Below, one piece after another: positions 53,982-63,495 of a stretch of 64,000 nt of DNA (the first letter of the stretch is position 1; the number at the start of each line of letters is the position of its first letter). The stretch covers positions 1-64,000 of the forward strand of contig UCLB01000009.1 of the NCBI GenBank assembly GCA_900473205.1, written 5' to 3'. The stretch comes from Hyphomicrobiales bacterium (GTDB lineage: Bacteria > Pseudomonadota > Alphaproteobacteria > Rhizobiales > Rhizobiaceae). A model generated the notes under the pieces. That model was not told where the DNA came from. It saw only the letters and a list, made by a program, of their open reading frames with translations, and made no database searches. The translations under genes and the position numbers were made by a program.

Positions 53982-56485
53982 TGGACCGATCCATACCCAC
54001 GCAGAAGCTGTCTCCAATCGCCTTGCATAGGCAGCTTGATGCGATCTGGAATGCCGGTTCGGGCATCAAGCGATTTGCCGCGGTCAATCACAACGTCATC
54101 GGTAAACGTTTCATGGTGACGGCGCTGGTGTTTTTCGCAATTGGCGGGTTTCTGGGCATGCTGATCCGCACGCAGCTGGCCACGGCCTCCAACGGGTTCA
54201 TGGACGCCGGGCAATATGCGCAGGTCTTCACCATGCACGGGACAATCATGATGTTCCTGTTTGCCATCCCGTTTTTCGAAGGTCTGTCCATGTATCTTCT
54301 GCCGAAGATGCTCGGCGCGCGGGATCTGGCCTTTCCCAGATTATCCGCCTACGGATACTGGTGTTATCTCTTCGGCGGCTCGATGCTGATCTTCGCCCTC
54401 GTCACGGGCATTGCCCCGGATGGCGGTTGGTTCATGTATACGCCTCTGTCCTCGTCCAAATACAGCCCCGGTATCAATGCGGATATCTGGTTGCTGAGCA
54501 TCACCTTCGTGGAGATTTCTGCAATCAGTGCCGCCATCGAAATCGTGGTCACGATCATTCGCATGCGTGCGCCGGGAATGGCACTTGTGCGAATGCCGAT
54601 CTTTGCATGGTACATGCTTGTGGTCGGCGGCATGATGCTCGTCGGGTTTCCGCCTCTCATCCTCGGTTCGATCCTTCTGGAAGCGGAACGCGCCTTCGAC
54701 CTGCCATTCTTCGATCCCGACCGAGGCGGCGATCCGCTTTTGTGGCAGCATCTGTTCTGGCTGTTCGGACACCCGGAGGTCTATATCATCTTTCTGCCGG
54801 CCGCTGGCGCCCTGTCCACCATCATCCCGGTGCTGGCCAGAACGACGCTGACCGGCTACGAAATCATCATTGCGGCGCTGATGGCTATGGCCTTTCTCTC
54901 TTTCGGCCTGTGGGTGCATCACATGTATACGGTCGGCATTCCCCATGTTGCCCTGTCGTTTTTCTCGGCCGCCAGCGCACTCGTTGCCATTCCCACGTCG
55001 ATCCAGATCTTCGCCTGGCTCGCCACACTTGCGCAGGGACGCCCGCAACTGAACGTGCCGATGCTGCATATCATCGGCTTCTTCGTCGTCTTCGTTATGG
55101 GCGGCCTGACCGGGGTGATGCTGGCCATGGTACCATTCGACCAACAGGCGCATGATACGCATTTCGTGGTGGCGCATTTGCATTATGTCTTGGTGGGAGG
55201 CTTTCTTTTCCCCATGCTTGCAGGCCTTTATTACTGGATACCCCACATCAGCGGTCGCCAGCCCGTGCAGCATCTGTCGCATGCAGCCTTTTGGATGATC
55301 TTCGTCGGTTTTAACCTGACGTTCTTCATGATGCATCTGACCGGTCTGCTTGGCATGCCGCGCAGAATCTTTGCCTATCCCGAGGGTTCGCCGTGGGAGT
55401 GGCTCAACCTGCTCTCGTCCTTCGGCAGCTTCATCATGGCCATGGGCTTCATGCTCGTTGCACTCGATATGCTGCTGATCTTCATCTTCGGAAAGCCGTT
55501 CCGGCGCAATCCCTGGAAAGCGGGAACGCTGGAATGGGCCATGCCTACACCACCCCCATCCTACAGCTTCGCGTCGATCCCCCGAATTTCCGAACGGGCC
55601 GATAATCTGCCGATCGACAAGCTTGGGGCAGAACTGGCCGCAGGCAAGGGTTATCTGGGCTTTTCACGCAATGGCTGGATGGAGACGCTTGGGGTCGATG
55701 CCATTTTGGGCGAACCCAATCAAATCATCCTGCTGCCGAGACCGACCTACCTGCCCCTGTTCACGGCAATCACGACCGGTGGGGTCTTTGTGTCCCTGTT
55801 GCTGAAGCTCTATCCGGTTGCGGTGATTTTCGCACTGGCAACGCTCGGCCTGTTCCTGCTCTGGACCCGCAACCCGGATGCCAAGACGGATCATGGCCTC
55901 CTCGACGCTTCCAACGACTGCCGTCTTCCCTTGCATTTCGAAAGTCGCGATGCCCCCACCATTCTGGCCATGCGTCTTGTCCTCGTTGCCAATGCCACGC
56001 TGTTTGCATCGCTTTTGTTCGGCGGCCTTTTCCTTTGGGTTTCCAATCTTGGTCCGAGGCCAATGACTGATGTTGTTTCCACCGCAGGTGCGGCATGGAT
56101 CATACCCATAGCGATCTTTGCGGGATGTGCGGGCGCAGCGTCCCGCATCAAAAAGGGGCTGTATCGACCGATGTTTCTCGCATCGCTCATCGCCTATGCC
56201 CTGGCAGCAATACTGCTGCTGGTGGAATTACACCGGCGTTCTGCCATCGCAACGTCTTCAGCCCTCAACGCCGTTGAATTCGCAGTCTCCTGCTACCTTC
56301 TCTTACACCTTGGGCTTGGTCTGGTTTTTGCCGGTTTTGGCCTGTGGCGCACGGGCGAATATGTTTCCGACGCGCGGCAGAACGATCTGCGGATTGGTTC
56401 TGTTTGGCACCGCTACTGTCTTGGCGTCGCCCTGATCGTGTGGCTGTATCCGCTTCTCCTCACAACGCTGACGCCGGGAGGGTAA
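53981..56485 (+). CDS. Cytochrome c oxidase subunit I-III fusion
   Basis: An 834-residue fusion. Residues about 30-560 form the 12-segment subunit I with low-spin haem ligand in FTMHGTIMMF, the CuB/Tyr motif FGHPEVY, WVHHMY and HDTHFVVAHLHYVL. A linker follows, then subunit III-like segments (about residues 600-830: PTYLPLFTAITTGGVFVS, RLVLVANATLFASLLFGGLFLW). A GTG one codon upstream is possible but ATG at 53981 overlaps the subunit II stop. The enzyme reduces oxygen with cytochrome c and pumps protons; as an alternative oxidase under a stress promoter it would serve special conditions. Confidence 0.93.
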   Translation: MDRSIPTQKLSPIALHRQLDAIWNAGSGIKRFAAVNHNVIGKRFMVTALVFFAIGGFLGMLIRTQLATASNGFMDAGQYAQVFTMHGTIMMFLFAIPFFEGLSMYLLPKMLGARDLAFPRLSAYGYWCYLFGGSMLIFALVTGIAPDGGWFMYTPLSSSKYSPGINADIWLLSITFVEISAISAAIEIVVTIIRMRAPGMALVRMPIFAWYMLVVGGMMLVGFPPLILGSILLEAERAFDLPFFDPDRGGDPLLWQHLFWLFGHPEVYIIFLPAAGALSTIIPVLARTTLTGYEIIIAALMAMAFLSFGLWVHHMYTVGIPHVALSFFSAASALVAIPTSIQIFAWLATLAQGRPQLNVPMLHIIGFFVVFVMGGLTGVMLAMVPFDQQAHDTHFVVAHLHYVLVGGFLFPMLAGLYYWIPHISGRQPVQHLSHAAFWMIFVGFNLTFFMMHLTGLLGMPRRIFAYPEGSPWEWLNLLSSFGSFIMAMGFMLVALDMLLIFIFGKPFRRNPWKAGTLEWAMPTPPPSYSFASIPRISERADNLPIDKLGAELAAGKGYLGFSRNGWMETLGVDAILGEPNQIILLPRPTYLPLFTAITTGGVFVSLLLKLYPVAVIFALATLGLFLLWTRNPDAKTDHGLLDASNDCRLPLHFESRDAPTILAMRLVLVANATLFASLLFGGLFLWVSNLGPRPMTDVVSTAGAAWIIPIAIFAGCAGAASRIKKGLYRPMFLASLIAYALAAILLLVELHRRSAIATSSALNAVEFAVSCYLLLHLGLGLVFAGFGLWRTGEYVSDARQNDLRIGSVWHRYCLGVALIVWLYPLLLTTLTPGG

Positions 56486-56488
56486 GCC

Positions 56489-56809
56489 ATGCGATATCGC
56501 CTGCTCATCCTCATTCTCGGACCATTCATTCTATGGAGCGTCTATTTCATCACGCTCTATGGCGTTCAGGCTGTGGGATGCAGGGCGAACTGGGATACGG
56601 CTCTTCTCGCCGGCATTCCGGTGCTCAGACTGATACTTGTCGCAATCCTGGTGGCGTCGGCCATTGTGTCGGTGGCGATGTATGTACTGGCCGGACGAAT
56701 AGAGACGGACCAAGTGGCGATTACGAAGATTGGACGCTATTGCGCAGCAGCAGCCCTCTTCTCGACCATGATCATATTTCCAGGCGTCCTGTGGCTGGAA
56801 TTGTGCTGA
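56489..56809 (+). CDS. Small membrane protein ending the oxidase operon
   Basis: A 106-residue protein with three membrane segments (LLILILGPFILWSVYFITL, LRLILVAILVASAIVSVAMYVLA, AALFSTMIIFPGVLWLELC), starting 4 bases after the subunit I-III stop. It may be a small oxidase subunit or assembly helper; I do not recognise the family. Its position in the operon is the main evidence for a real gene. Confidence 0.65.
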   Translation: MRYRLLILILGPFILWSVYFITLYGVQAVGCRANWDTALLAGIPVLRLILVAILVASAIVSVAMYVLAGRIETDQVAITKIGRYCAAAALFSTMIIFPGVLWLELC

Positions 56810-57060
56810 GACTTCGGAACGAGAAAATGGGAGAAACAACCGACGTTCTTTTACCTAGGACATAGCTTGACTTCTTTGTGCCGTCTCACGGACTTTCTCC
56901 CAACTTAGACGCCTTGAGGGAAGAACCTGTGCCTGCTTAATTGCTATGCGAAATGGCCGTTTGGAATTGGCCAAATCAATGAATAAGCCAGTACTTATTT
57001 GTACGAGTGACATAGACCCGGTCAAAGTGAGAAAATCCGGGTCGGTTTAGAGAAAAACAT

Positions 57061-58266
57061 TTACGGATGATGAATATCGACCACGACCTCCGAAGTTTCA
57101 CAACACTGGCGAGCAACGCTTCCCGCGTCCCCGCGCAAAGTAATAAGCATTGCAAACAAACCCATTGCAGCGGCTATCGCTCCCGCCACCGCAACGGCAG
57201 GATAGCCCAATCCAGTCGCAATCACCCCGCCGCCCAGCACAGCACCGATTGCATTGCCCAGGTTGAAGGCGCCGATGTTCATCGCTGAGGCGAGGTTTGG
57301 TGCATCCGAAGCTGCGTTCATAATCCGCACCTGAAGCGGCGGCACCAACGCGAAGCTCGCGACGCCCCATAGGAATATCAGGAAAGCGGTCGGCACCTTG
57401 AAGGGCATCAACAGCGCAAACACAGCGAGGATCACGGTCAGTGACGCCAGGGTAACGATCAGCGTGCGATCAACAGAGCGATCGGCATAACGCCCGCCCA
57501 GCCAGTTGCCTACGGTCAACCCCACGCCATAGGTGACCAGCATAGCGGTAATGAAGCCGAGAGAAGCTTGGGTTACGTCGCGTAAGATTGGGGTGATGTA
57601 AGTAAAGACGGTGAACATCGCGCTCGCCCCCACAACGGTTAGACCCAACGCGCTAAGGACCTGCCTGCGCTTCATGACGCGCAGTTCCGCCATTGCATTG
57701 CCATCGGGCCTTGCCGGGAGCGCGGGCAATGTCAGCCGAAGCGCCGCCATGGTCGCCACACCCAGCACTGCGATGCCCCAGAACGATGCGCGCCAGCCAA
57801 AATAATCGCCGGCCCAGGTCGCAAGCGGTACGCCGACGACATTGGCGATTGTCAGTCCCATGAACATCGCCGCCACCGCCCCAGCGCGCCGCTCCGCTGG
57901 AACGAGGCTGGTTGCCACGATCGCTCCAACGCCGAAAAATGCACCGTGGTTCAACGAGGTGAGGATGCGGGCGCCCAGCAGCATGCCGTAACTGTTCGAG
58001 ATCGCCGCCAGCAGGTTGCCCAACGTAAAGATACCAGCAAGCACGATCAGGAGCGTTCGCCTCGGCACGCGTGCTGTCGTTAATGTCATCAGCGGGGCCC
58101 CTATCACCACACCGAGAGCATAGGCGCTGATGAGCAGCCCGGCGGTCGGTATAGACACGCCCAAGTCTTCCGCGATGACGGGGAGCAGCCCCATCGGCGC
58201 GAATTCAGTCACGCCAATGCCGAATGCGCCGACCGACAGCGCCAAAAGGCCAAAATTGAGTTTCAT
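57061..58266 (-). CDS. MFS transporter, DHA1 family (AraJ/drug efflux type)
   Basis: A 401-residue major facilitator with 12 segments: LLALSVGAFGIGVTEFAPMGLLPVIAEDLG at the start, motif A-like APLMTLTTARVPRR, GARILTSLNHGAFFGVG, as in AraJ/CmlA-type exporters. GGAG lies 8 bases before the ATG at 58266. It follows the aldo/keto reductase by 11 bases, so the two are co-transcribed, and a LysR regulator is divergent. Likely an efflux pump for a sugar or a small toxic compound. Confidence 0.92.
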   Translation of the reverse strand: MKLNFGLLALSVGAFGIGVTEFAPMGLLPVIAEDLGVSIPTAGLLISAYALGVVIGAPLMTLTTARVPRRTLLIVLAGIFTLGNLLAAISNSYGMLLGARILTSLNHGAFFGVGAIVATSLVPAERRAGAVAAMFMGLTIANVVGVPLATWAGDYFGWRASFWGIAVLGVATMAALRLTLPALPARPDGNAMAELRVMKRRQVLSALGLTVVGASAMFTVFTYITPILRDVTQASLGFITAMLVTYGVGLTVGNWLGGRYADRSVDRTLIVTLASLTVILAVFALLMPFKVPTAFLIFLWGVASFALVPPLQVRIMNAASDAPNLASAMNIGAFNLGNAIGAVLGGGVIATGLGYPAVAVAGAIAAAMGLFAMLITLRGDAGSVARQCCETSEVVVDIHHP

Positions 58267-58277
58267 CGACCTACTCC

Positions 58278-59312
58278 TCAAACCAGCGCTGGATGCAGGC
58301 GGGCGAACCCTTCCTGCTGGCGGTAGGGGGTATGGGGATAGGGTGGCAGCACCATGCTGGCTGCATCGAGCACGGCGATCTGGTCAGCCGACAAGGCCCA
58401 ACCGACTGCGCCGAGATTGTCACGCAACTGCGCTTCGTTGCGCGCGCCGATGATGACAGAAGCGACGGTCGGCCGACGAAGCAGCCAGTTGATCGCAACC
58501 TGCGGCACGCTTCGTTCGGTCTCGGCAGCGATTGACTCCAGTGCGTCTATCACGCGGTAGAGATACTCAGCCTCAACCGGCGGCGCGAACTGCTCGGTCT
58601 CATGAAGACGGCTTCCCTCGGGGACCGGCCGGTCGCGCCCGATTTTCCCCGTCAGTCGGCCCCAGCCAAGCGGGCTCCACACCAGCGCGCCAATGCCCTG
58701 ATCTGCTGCCAAAGGCATCAGGTCCGCCTCGTAGGCGCGGCCGATCAGCGAGTAATAGACCTGATGCGCGACGAGACGCGGCCAGCCATTGCGGTCAGCG
58801 AGCGCTTGCGCTTTCATCAGCTGCCAACCCGGATAATTGGAAACACCGGTGTACCGAACCTTGCCAGCGGCAACGAGCATATCGAGCGTGCCCATCAACT
58901 CCTCGGTCGGTGTGGAAGCATCGAAGGCGTGGAGTTGAAGCAGGTCGATATGATCGGTTCCGAGCCGCCGTAGCGCATTTTCCACCGCGCGGATCAGCCG
59001 GGTGCGCGATGCGCCCCAGTCCTGTGGCCCGTCAGCCATCGGCAGACCTGTCTTGGTCGAGATCAGCACCTGGTCGCGACGTCCCTTGATCGCCGCGCCC
59101 AGCACCGCCTCTGACGCGCCGTTCGAATAGACATCAGCGGTGTCGAATAGGGTGACGCCGGCCTCGAGGCAGATATCGACTAGCCGCCGCGCTTCTGTCT
59201 CGTCGCTCCGGCCCCAAGCACCAAAAAGCGGCCCCGTGCCGCCGAAAGTCCCGGTGCCGAAGCTAAGCACCGGTACGCGCAATCCTGATGAACCCAGTTG
59301 CCGATATTCCAT
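58278..59312 (-). CDS. Aldo/keto reductase
   Basis: A 344-residue aldo/keto reductase. Catalytic residues: Asp and Tyr in LFDTADVYSNG, Lys in ISTKTG, His in QLHAFD. The NADPH part reads VASVIIGARNEAQL. It is the first gene of a pair with the MFS pump and divergent from a LysR gene, an arrangement common for inducible detoxification of aldehydes. The substrate is unknown. It differs from the reductase at 31149-32132 (about one third identical by eye), so the two are not a recent duplication. Confidence 0.92.
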   Translation of the reverse strand: MEYRQLGSSGLRVPVLSFGTGTFGGTGPLFGAWGRSDETEARRLVDICLEAGVTLFDTADVYSNGASEAVLGAAIKGRRDQVLISTKTGLPMADGPQDWGASRTRLIRAVENALRRLGTDHIDLLQLHAFDASTPTEELMGTLDMLVAAGKVRYTGVSNYPGWQLMKAQALADRNGWPRLVAHQVYYSLIGRAYEADLMPLAADQGIGALVWSPLGWGRLTGKIGRDRPVPEGSRLHETEQFAPPVEAEYLYRVIDALESIAAETERSVPQVAINWLLRRPTVASVIIGARNEAQLRDNLGAVGWALSADQIAVLDAASMVLPPYPHTPYRQQEGFARLHPALV

Positions 59313-59418
59313 GTCTCTTCACTCCGATTGTTATATGAGTTCACAGATAAACAGTCGAAGAATGCCCCGGTAGCCGTTACGAACGCGAAGGATTTTTGAT
59401 TTGGACGCAAAGGTGGTC

Positions 59419-60306
59419 ATGGGTGGTGATAGGGCAAGGGCACTTGAGATTTTCGTAGCGGTGATGCGAGAGGGCAGTTTTTCTGCTGCCGGACGTGCCC
59501 TCGGCCTGACACCGTCGGCAGTTGCACGGTCGATCGATCGGATAGAGGCCAGGCTTGGTGTCAGGCTGTTACTGCGCTCGACCCGCGCCCTGATATTGAC
59601 AGCTGAAGGCCAGGCCTATCTGCAAACCGCACGCCGCATCCTCGCCGATCTCGACGACGCCGAGCAGCAAATTGCCGATCAGGGCGCACCCCGCGGGCGG
59701 CTGCGGATCAGCGCCGCGCTGTCGCATGGGCGACTATGCGTCGTGCCGCTTCTCGATGAATTCGCTGCGCTCTACCCACATATCCTCATCGATATCGCAC
59801 TGACCGACGCGGTCGTTGATGTCGCGGCTGGGCAGGCGGATGTTGCGATACGGTTTGGCCCGCTCGCCGACAGTCTGCTGACCGCACGAAAGCTAGGCGA
59901 AAATCGACGAATAATCGTCGCAGCGCCGCAGTATCTTGCACGCCATGGCATGCCGACGGCACCTGATGATCTGTACCGGCACAATTGCCTCAACTTCAAC
60001 TTTCGCCGCGCTGAGCCGGTCTGGCCTTTCCGCTGCGACGGACACGACATCACACTATCGGTGAAAGGCAGCATCGAGGCAAACAATGGCGAGACGCTTG
60101 GCCAGCTTGCTGCCGCTGGCGTCGGCATCGCTCGGGTCGGTGCCTTCAGCGTCACTGAGGACATCGCTGCCGGCAGGCTCTTGCCAATACTGGAAGAGTT
60201 CAATCCTGGCGATGTGGAGTTGATTCACGCGGTGTTTGTCGGTGGCGCAAATACGCCTGCTCGTGTGCGCGTATTCATTGATTTCATAGCAGAACGTCTT
60301 GAATGA
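59419..60306 (+). CDS. LysR family regulator
   Basis: About 295 residues. Helix-turn-helix near residues 15-55 (GSFSAAGRALGLTPSAVARSIDRIEARLGVRLLLRSTR) and a LysR substrate domain (GRLRISAALSHGRLCVVPLL). The ATG at 59419 has AGGTGG upstream; a TTG at 59401 is an alternative. It is divergent from the aldo/keto reductase/MFS pair and probably activates it. The co-inducer cannot be read. Confidence 0.92.
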   Translation: MGGDRARALEIFVAVMREGSFSAAGRALGLTPSAVARSIDRIEARLGVRLLLRSTRALILTAEGQAYLQTARRILADLDDAEQQIADQGAPRGRLRISAALSHGRLCVVPLLDEFAALYPHILIDIALTDAVVDVAAGQADVAIRFGPLADSLLTARKLGENRRIIVAAPQYLARHGMPTAPDDLYRHNCLNFNFRRAEPVWPFRCDGHDITLSVKGSIEANNGETLGQLAAAGVGIARVGAFSVTEDIAAGRLLPILEEFNPGDVELIHAVFVGGANTPARVRVFIDFIAERLE

Positions 60307-60920
60307 TAACAACTGGCGGCGCGCAAGTTTAGGCGATTACCATCCGCACTCTGTCGTGTCGGCACACTCGATATTTGTTAAACTAGCCATGCTTCAGGCT
60401 TTGAGGCACTGGACTAGAGGCACCCCAACACGGAACACAAATCCTTACTTCCCTGTTGCCTAAAGTTCTCCTCTTGATGGGTTTCCATGGCATCCGAGCT
60501 TGAACAAAAGTGCCCCGGGGGTGGATACGATCAGAAGGTGGCCGCTTGAACAGCGAGATCGACTACGGCAACACTTCACATTCAATGCTCTTGAGTAGAT
60601 ACGAACTTACAACCCGCAGTCTTCTGGCCTTGGGAGCGTAGTGCTTATCATTGGATGGCACTTCGCCCGGTTTACGGGCGCCCTGCTGGTCATCAATGAC
60701 GGGCCTAACTCCGGCTACATCGCGAAACCTCGCGCTCCCCAGAACGCTCTCTAGAATTTTCATCTATCAAATACCTCCGAGAAGAGAACGAAAATGCTGG
60801 ATCCCGCCATAACTCGCATCAGGTAACCCTATCGACTTAGTCGAGTATTGATAAAGTGAAAGGAATTTCCAACATAACCGGTCGTGCGCAATCTTGCAGG
60901 CTGAAATCGGAGCAAATTCC
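60307..60920. other. Long intergenic stretch before the sulfonate-type operon
   Basis: About 600 bases. It contains one plausible small gene on the minus strand (60563-60763) and a tiny plus-strand frame of 20 codons near 60487. A GGAAC-N18-GTT string near 60432 resembles a stress promoter but has no gene behind it. Confidence 0.4.
60563..60763 (-). CDS. Possible small protein, unrecognised
   Basis: A 66-residue frame with a good GGAGG about 10 bases before its ATG. The protein is polar and basic (ARFRDVAGVRPVIDDQQGAR) without signal or membrane segment. It overlaps no other supported gene. I cannot assign it and it may be chance. Confidence 0.35.
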   Translation of the reverse strand: MKILESVLGSARFRDVAGVRPVIDDQQGARKPGEVPSNDKHYAPKARRLRVVSSYLLKSIECEVLP

Positions 60921-61901
60921 TTGTATCGTAGAATTTTCTTGCGCACCTCTGCCGCCGCACTTCTTTCCGCCTTTACCCTGGTTGCTCCCGTGGCCGGCGC
61001 CGCGGAACCGACAGCCAAGCTCATCGTGGCCGATCAATCGGAGTTGGTGCGCAACCTACTGGAGGCGAGCGGCCAGCAGGAAGCGCTTGGATTTAATGTC
61101 GAATATCCCAACTTTGCAGGCGGTCCAGCCATCCTCGAGGCTATCAGAGCGGGCGCTCTGGACATCGCCTATGTCGGCGATACTCCACCTATCCAGGCGC
61201 GCGCCTCGGGAACGCTCCTGCCGATTGTCGGGACGTTCACGCGTGAGGTCGCTCAGTATCGACTGACGAGCCGCCCGGGTCTCAAGATCGAGAAGCTGTC
61301 CGAGCTTAAGGGAAAGAAACTCAGCTATGTCGAAGGATCAGGCCGCCAGGTATTCCTCATCGAAGCTCTCAACAGGGCAGGGCTGAAACTTGAAGACGTC
61401 ACGCTCGTCAATCTCCGCGTGGCAGATCTTCCCGATGCACTGCGGTCTGGAGCCGTCGATGTCGCCGTTTTGCAGGAACCCTTCGTCACGCGGCTCACCA
61501 AACAGGCAGGAGCAAGCCCTGTACTCGATCCTGAAGAGCGGCGGCTGCTACCGAGCACGTCCTATTTTTATGCCCGCCCCGAAGCGCTCGCCGATCCTGC
61601 GAAAGTCGAGGCCATCAAGCAGTTTCTGGCAGCTTTCGTGAAGGCCGGAAAATGGAGCAACGAACACGACAGGGACTGGGCGAAGTTCTATTATACCGAC
61701 TTCCAGCGCGTCTCCCCGGATGACGCCGCGGCAATCCTGGCCGGTCAGTCGCCGCTTGTCTTCCAGACCTCGGTCGAGGCGATCCCCCACCATCAGAAAC
61801 TGATCGACATCCTCTACCAGGCCGGGTCGCTCAAGGAGCGGTTCGACGCCAAGGGATCTTTTGTCGATACGTTCGATACGGTCATCGAGCATTCTCGCTG
61901 A
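60921..61901 (+). CDS. ssuA: Sulfonate-type ABC transporter binding protein
   Basis: A 326-residue exported binding protein from TTG at 60921 (GGAG 8 bases upstream): an upstream TTG at 60894 lacks a site. A signal peptide with RRIFLRTSAAALLSAF suggests possible Tat use (RR at the start). The body is of the NMT1/SsuA type (FNVEYPNFAGGPAILEAIRAGALDIAYVGDTPP), binding alkanesulfonates or similar molecules. It is followed 13 bases later by the permease. The gene symbol is by family and ligand identity is not proved. Confidence 0.85.
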   Translation: MYRRIFLRTSAAALLSAFTLVAPVAGAAEPTAKLIVADQSELVRNLLEASGQQEALGFNVEYPNFAGGPAILEAIRAGALDIAYVGDTPPIQARASGTLLPIVGTFTREVAQYRLTSRPGLKIEKLSELKGKKLSYVEGSGRQVFLIEALNRAGLKLEDVTLVNLRVADLPDALRSGAVDVAVLQEPFVTRLTKQAGASPVLDPEERRLLPSTSYFYARPEALADPAKVEAIKQFLAAFVKAGKWSNEHDRDWAKFYYTDFQRVSPDDAAAILAGQSPLVFQTSVEAIPHHQKLIDILYQAGSLKERFDAKGSFVDTFDTVIEHSR

Positions 61902-61914
61902 AATCGGAGGTCGC

Positions 61915-62766
61915 ATGACGGACATTTCATCCGGCAGGATTGTGAAAGGGCAGACGGATCGGCACTTCGATCTTGCTGTCCGCAAGAGTTCTACACGGCT
62001 CGTACCCGCCAAGCTGCCGCCGGGATTACGGCTGCTTGGCCCTGCCATCGTCCTGATCGTCTGGGAAGCCGCCTCCCGCCTGGGCCTGCTGTCTCCAAGC
62101 ACGCTCGCTGCGCCTTCGACGGCGATCGCGACGGGCTACGACATGCTGCTGGACGGCAGCCTGCTGCCACATCTCGCAGCCTCGGCAGCCCGCGCCTATT
62201 CCGGGCTTTTCCTGGGTGTCGTCACCGGCGTCATCCTCGCTCTTCTCTCCGGATTGACGCGAACCGGCGAAGCACTCATCGACGGCCTCGTGCAGATCAA
62301 GCGGGCGGTGCCGACACTCGCCCTCATCCCGTTGGTCATCATCTGGCTTGGCATCGGCGAGGCGATGAAAGTCTTCCTGATTTTCACCGCCGTCCTTATT
62401 CCGGTCTACATCAACACCCATGCGGCGCTGCGCGGCATTGATATCGGCCATGTCGAGCTCGCGCGCACTCTTGGGCTGACCCGCGCCGAGTTCATCCGGC
62501 ATGTCGCGCTGCCCGGCGCCCTGCCCGGCTTCTTCGTCTCGTTGCGGCTTGCCGTCGCCCTCTGCTGGACGGCCCTGGTCGTGCTCGAGCTCGTCAACAC
62601 CCAGACGGGCATCGGCTACCTGATGAACCGGGCTCGGGACTGGGGCCAGACGGACATCATCGTTGTCGGCATCATCATCTATGCCCTGCTCGGCCTTCTC
62701 TCCGATGCGGTCGTACGGTTCATCGAAGCCAGGGCGCTTTCCTACAGACGGGCTCTCGGCTCATGA
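61915..62766 (+). CDS. ssuC: Sulfonate-type ABC transporter permease
   Basis: A 283-residue permease with six segments. The EAA loop reads LARTLGLTRAEFIRHVALPGALPGF (in parts LARTLGLTRAEF and LPGALPGF). Start ATG at 61915 with GGAGG 5 bases upstream; the longer frame from 61861 is not used. Segment 1 begins after a 45-residue cytoplasmic stretch. Overlaps the ATPase gene by 4 bases. Confidence 0.9.
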   Translation: MTDISSGRIVKGQTDRHFDLAVRKSSTRLVPAKLPPGLRLLGPAIVLIVWEAASRLGLLSPSTLAAPSTAIATGYDMLLDGSLLPHLAASAARAYSGLFLGVVTGVILALLSGLTRTGEALIDGLVQIKRAVPTLALIPLVIIWLGIGEAMKVFLIFTAVLIPVYINTHAALRGIDIGHVELARTLGLTRAEFIRHVALPGALPGFFVSLRLAVALCWTALVVLELVNTQTGIGYLMNRARDWGQTDIIVVGIIIYALLGLLSDAVVRFIEARALSYRRALGS

Positions 62767-63485
62767 ACGCACATGTCACCCACGCTGTGGTACTTCGCGA
62801 CCTTTCCCGCAGCTTCAAGGGCAAGACTGTCCTCGACCGGATCTCGCTGGATATCCGGACGGGACAGTTCGTCGCCCTGCTCGGCGAATCCGGTTCGGGA
62901 AAGACGACGCTGCTGCGGGCGCTGGCGGGGCTCGACGACGACGCCGAAACCAGGGGACATTTCAGCGCGCCGGAGAGCTTTTCGGTCCTCTTCCAAGATT
63001 CCCGCCTTCTTCCTTGGAAAACGGTTATCGACAACCTCACTCTCGGTCTGCGCCGCCCGGACGCAGAAGCTGCCGCGGCCACCATGCTCGAGGATGTCGG
63101 GCTTGCCGACAAGGCCGACGTATGGCCTTCCACGCTGTCTGGAGGGCAGAAGCAGCGTGCTTCGCTGGCAAGATCCCTGCTGCGCACGCCGGACCTCCTG
63201 CTTGCCGACGAGCCTTTCGGTGCACTTGATGCCCTCACGCGCCTGAAGATGCAGGCTCTACTGATGCGCCTCGTGGAGCGCAAGAGACCGACAATCATTC
63301 TGGTCACCCATGATGTGGACGAAGCCCTCCTCTTGGCCGACCGGATCCTTGTCCTGAAGGATGGAAGTATCGCCGAAGATCATGCGATCTCGCTTCCGCA
63401 CCCTCGAAACGAACACCAGGCCGAAGTCGCCTCTCTCCGAACGAAATTGCTTAAGAGCCTCGGCGTCGAAGCCGACGGCATTTGA
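62763..63485 (+). CDS. ssuB: Sulfonate-type ABC transporter ATPase
   Basis: A 240-residue ATPase with Walker A GESGSGKTT near residue 41, Q-loop LFQDSRLLPWK, signature LSGGQKQRASLAR, Walker B LLLADEPFGALD and H-loop LVTHDVDEA: all motifs intact, unlike the sugar ATPase at 41927-43063. It overlaps the permease (ATGA) and lies 10 bases before the monooxygenase gene. Confidence 0.92.
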   Translation: MNAHVTHAVVLRDLSRSFKGKTVLDRISLDIRTGQFVALLGESGSGKTTLLRALAGLDDDAETRGHFSAPESFSVLFQDSRLLPWKTVIDNLTLGLRRPDAEAAAATMLEDVGLADKADVWPSTLSGGQKQRASLARSLLRTPDLLLADEPFGALDALTRLKMQALLMRLVERKRPTIILVTHDVDEALLLADRILVLKDGSIAEDHAISLPHPRNEHQAEVASLRTKLLKSLGVEADGI

Positions 63486-63495
63486 AAGGCACCCG

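Noticed and set aside
60432-60457. GGAAC-N18-GTT string resembling a stress promoter
   Set aside because: No gene follows on that strand for nearly 500 bases.
60487-60549. 20-codon frame MASELEQKCPGGGYDQKVAA
   Set aside because: Very short, no convincing ribosome site, no neighbour context.
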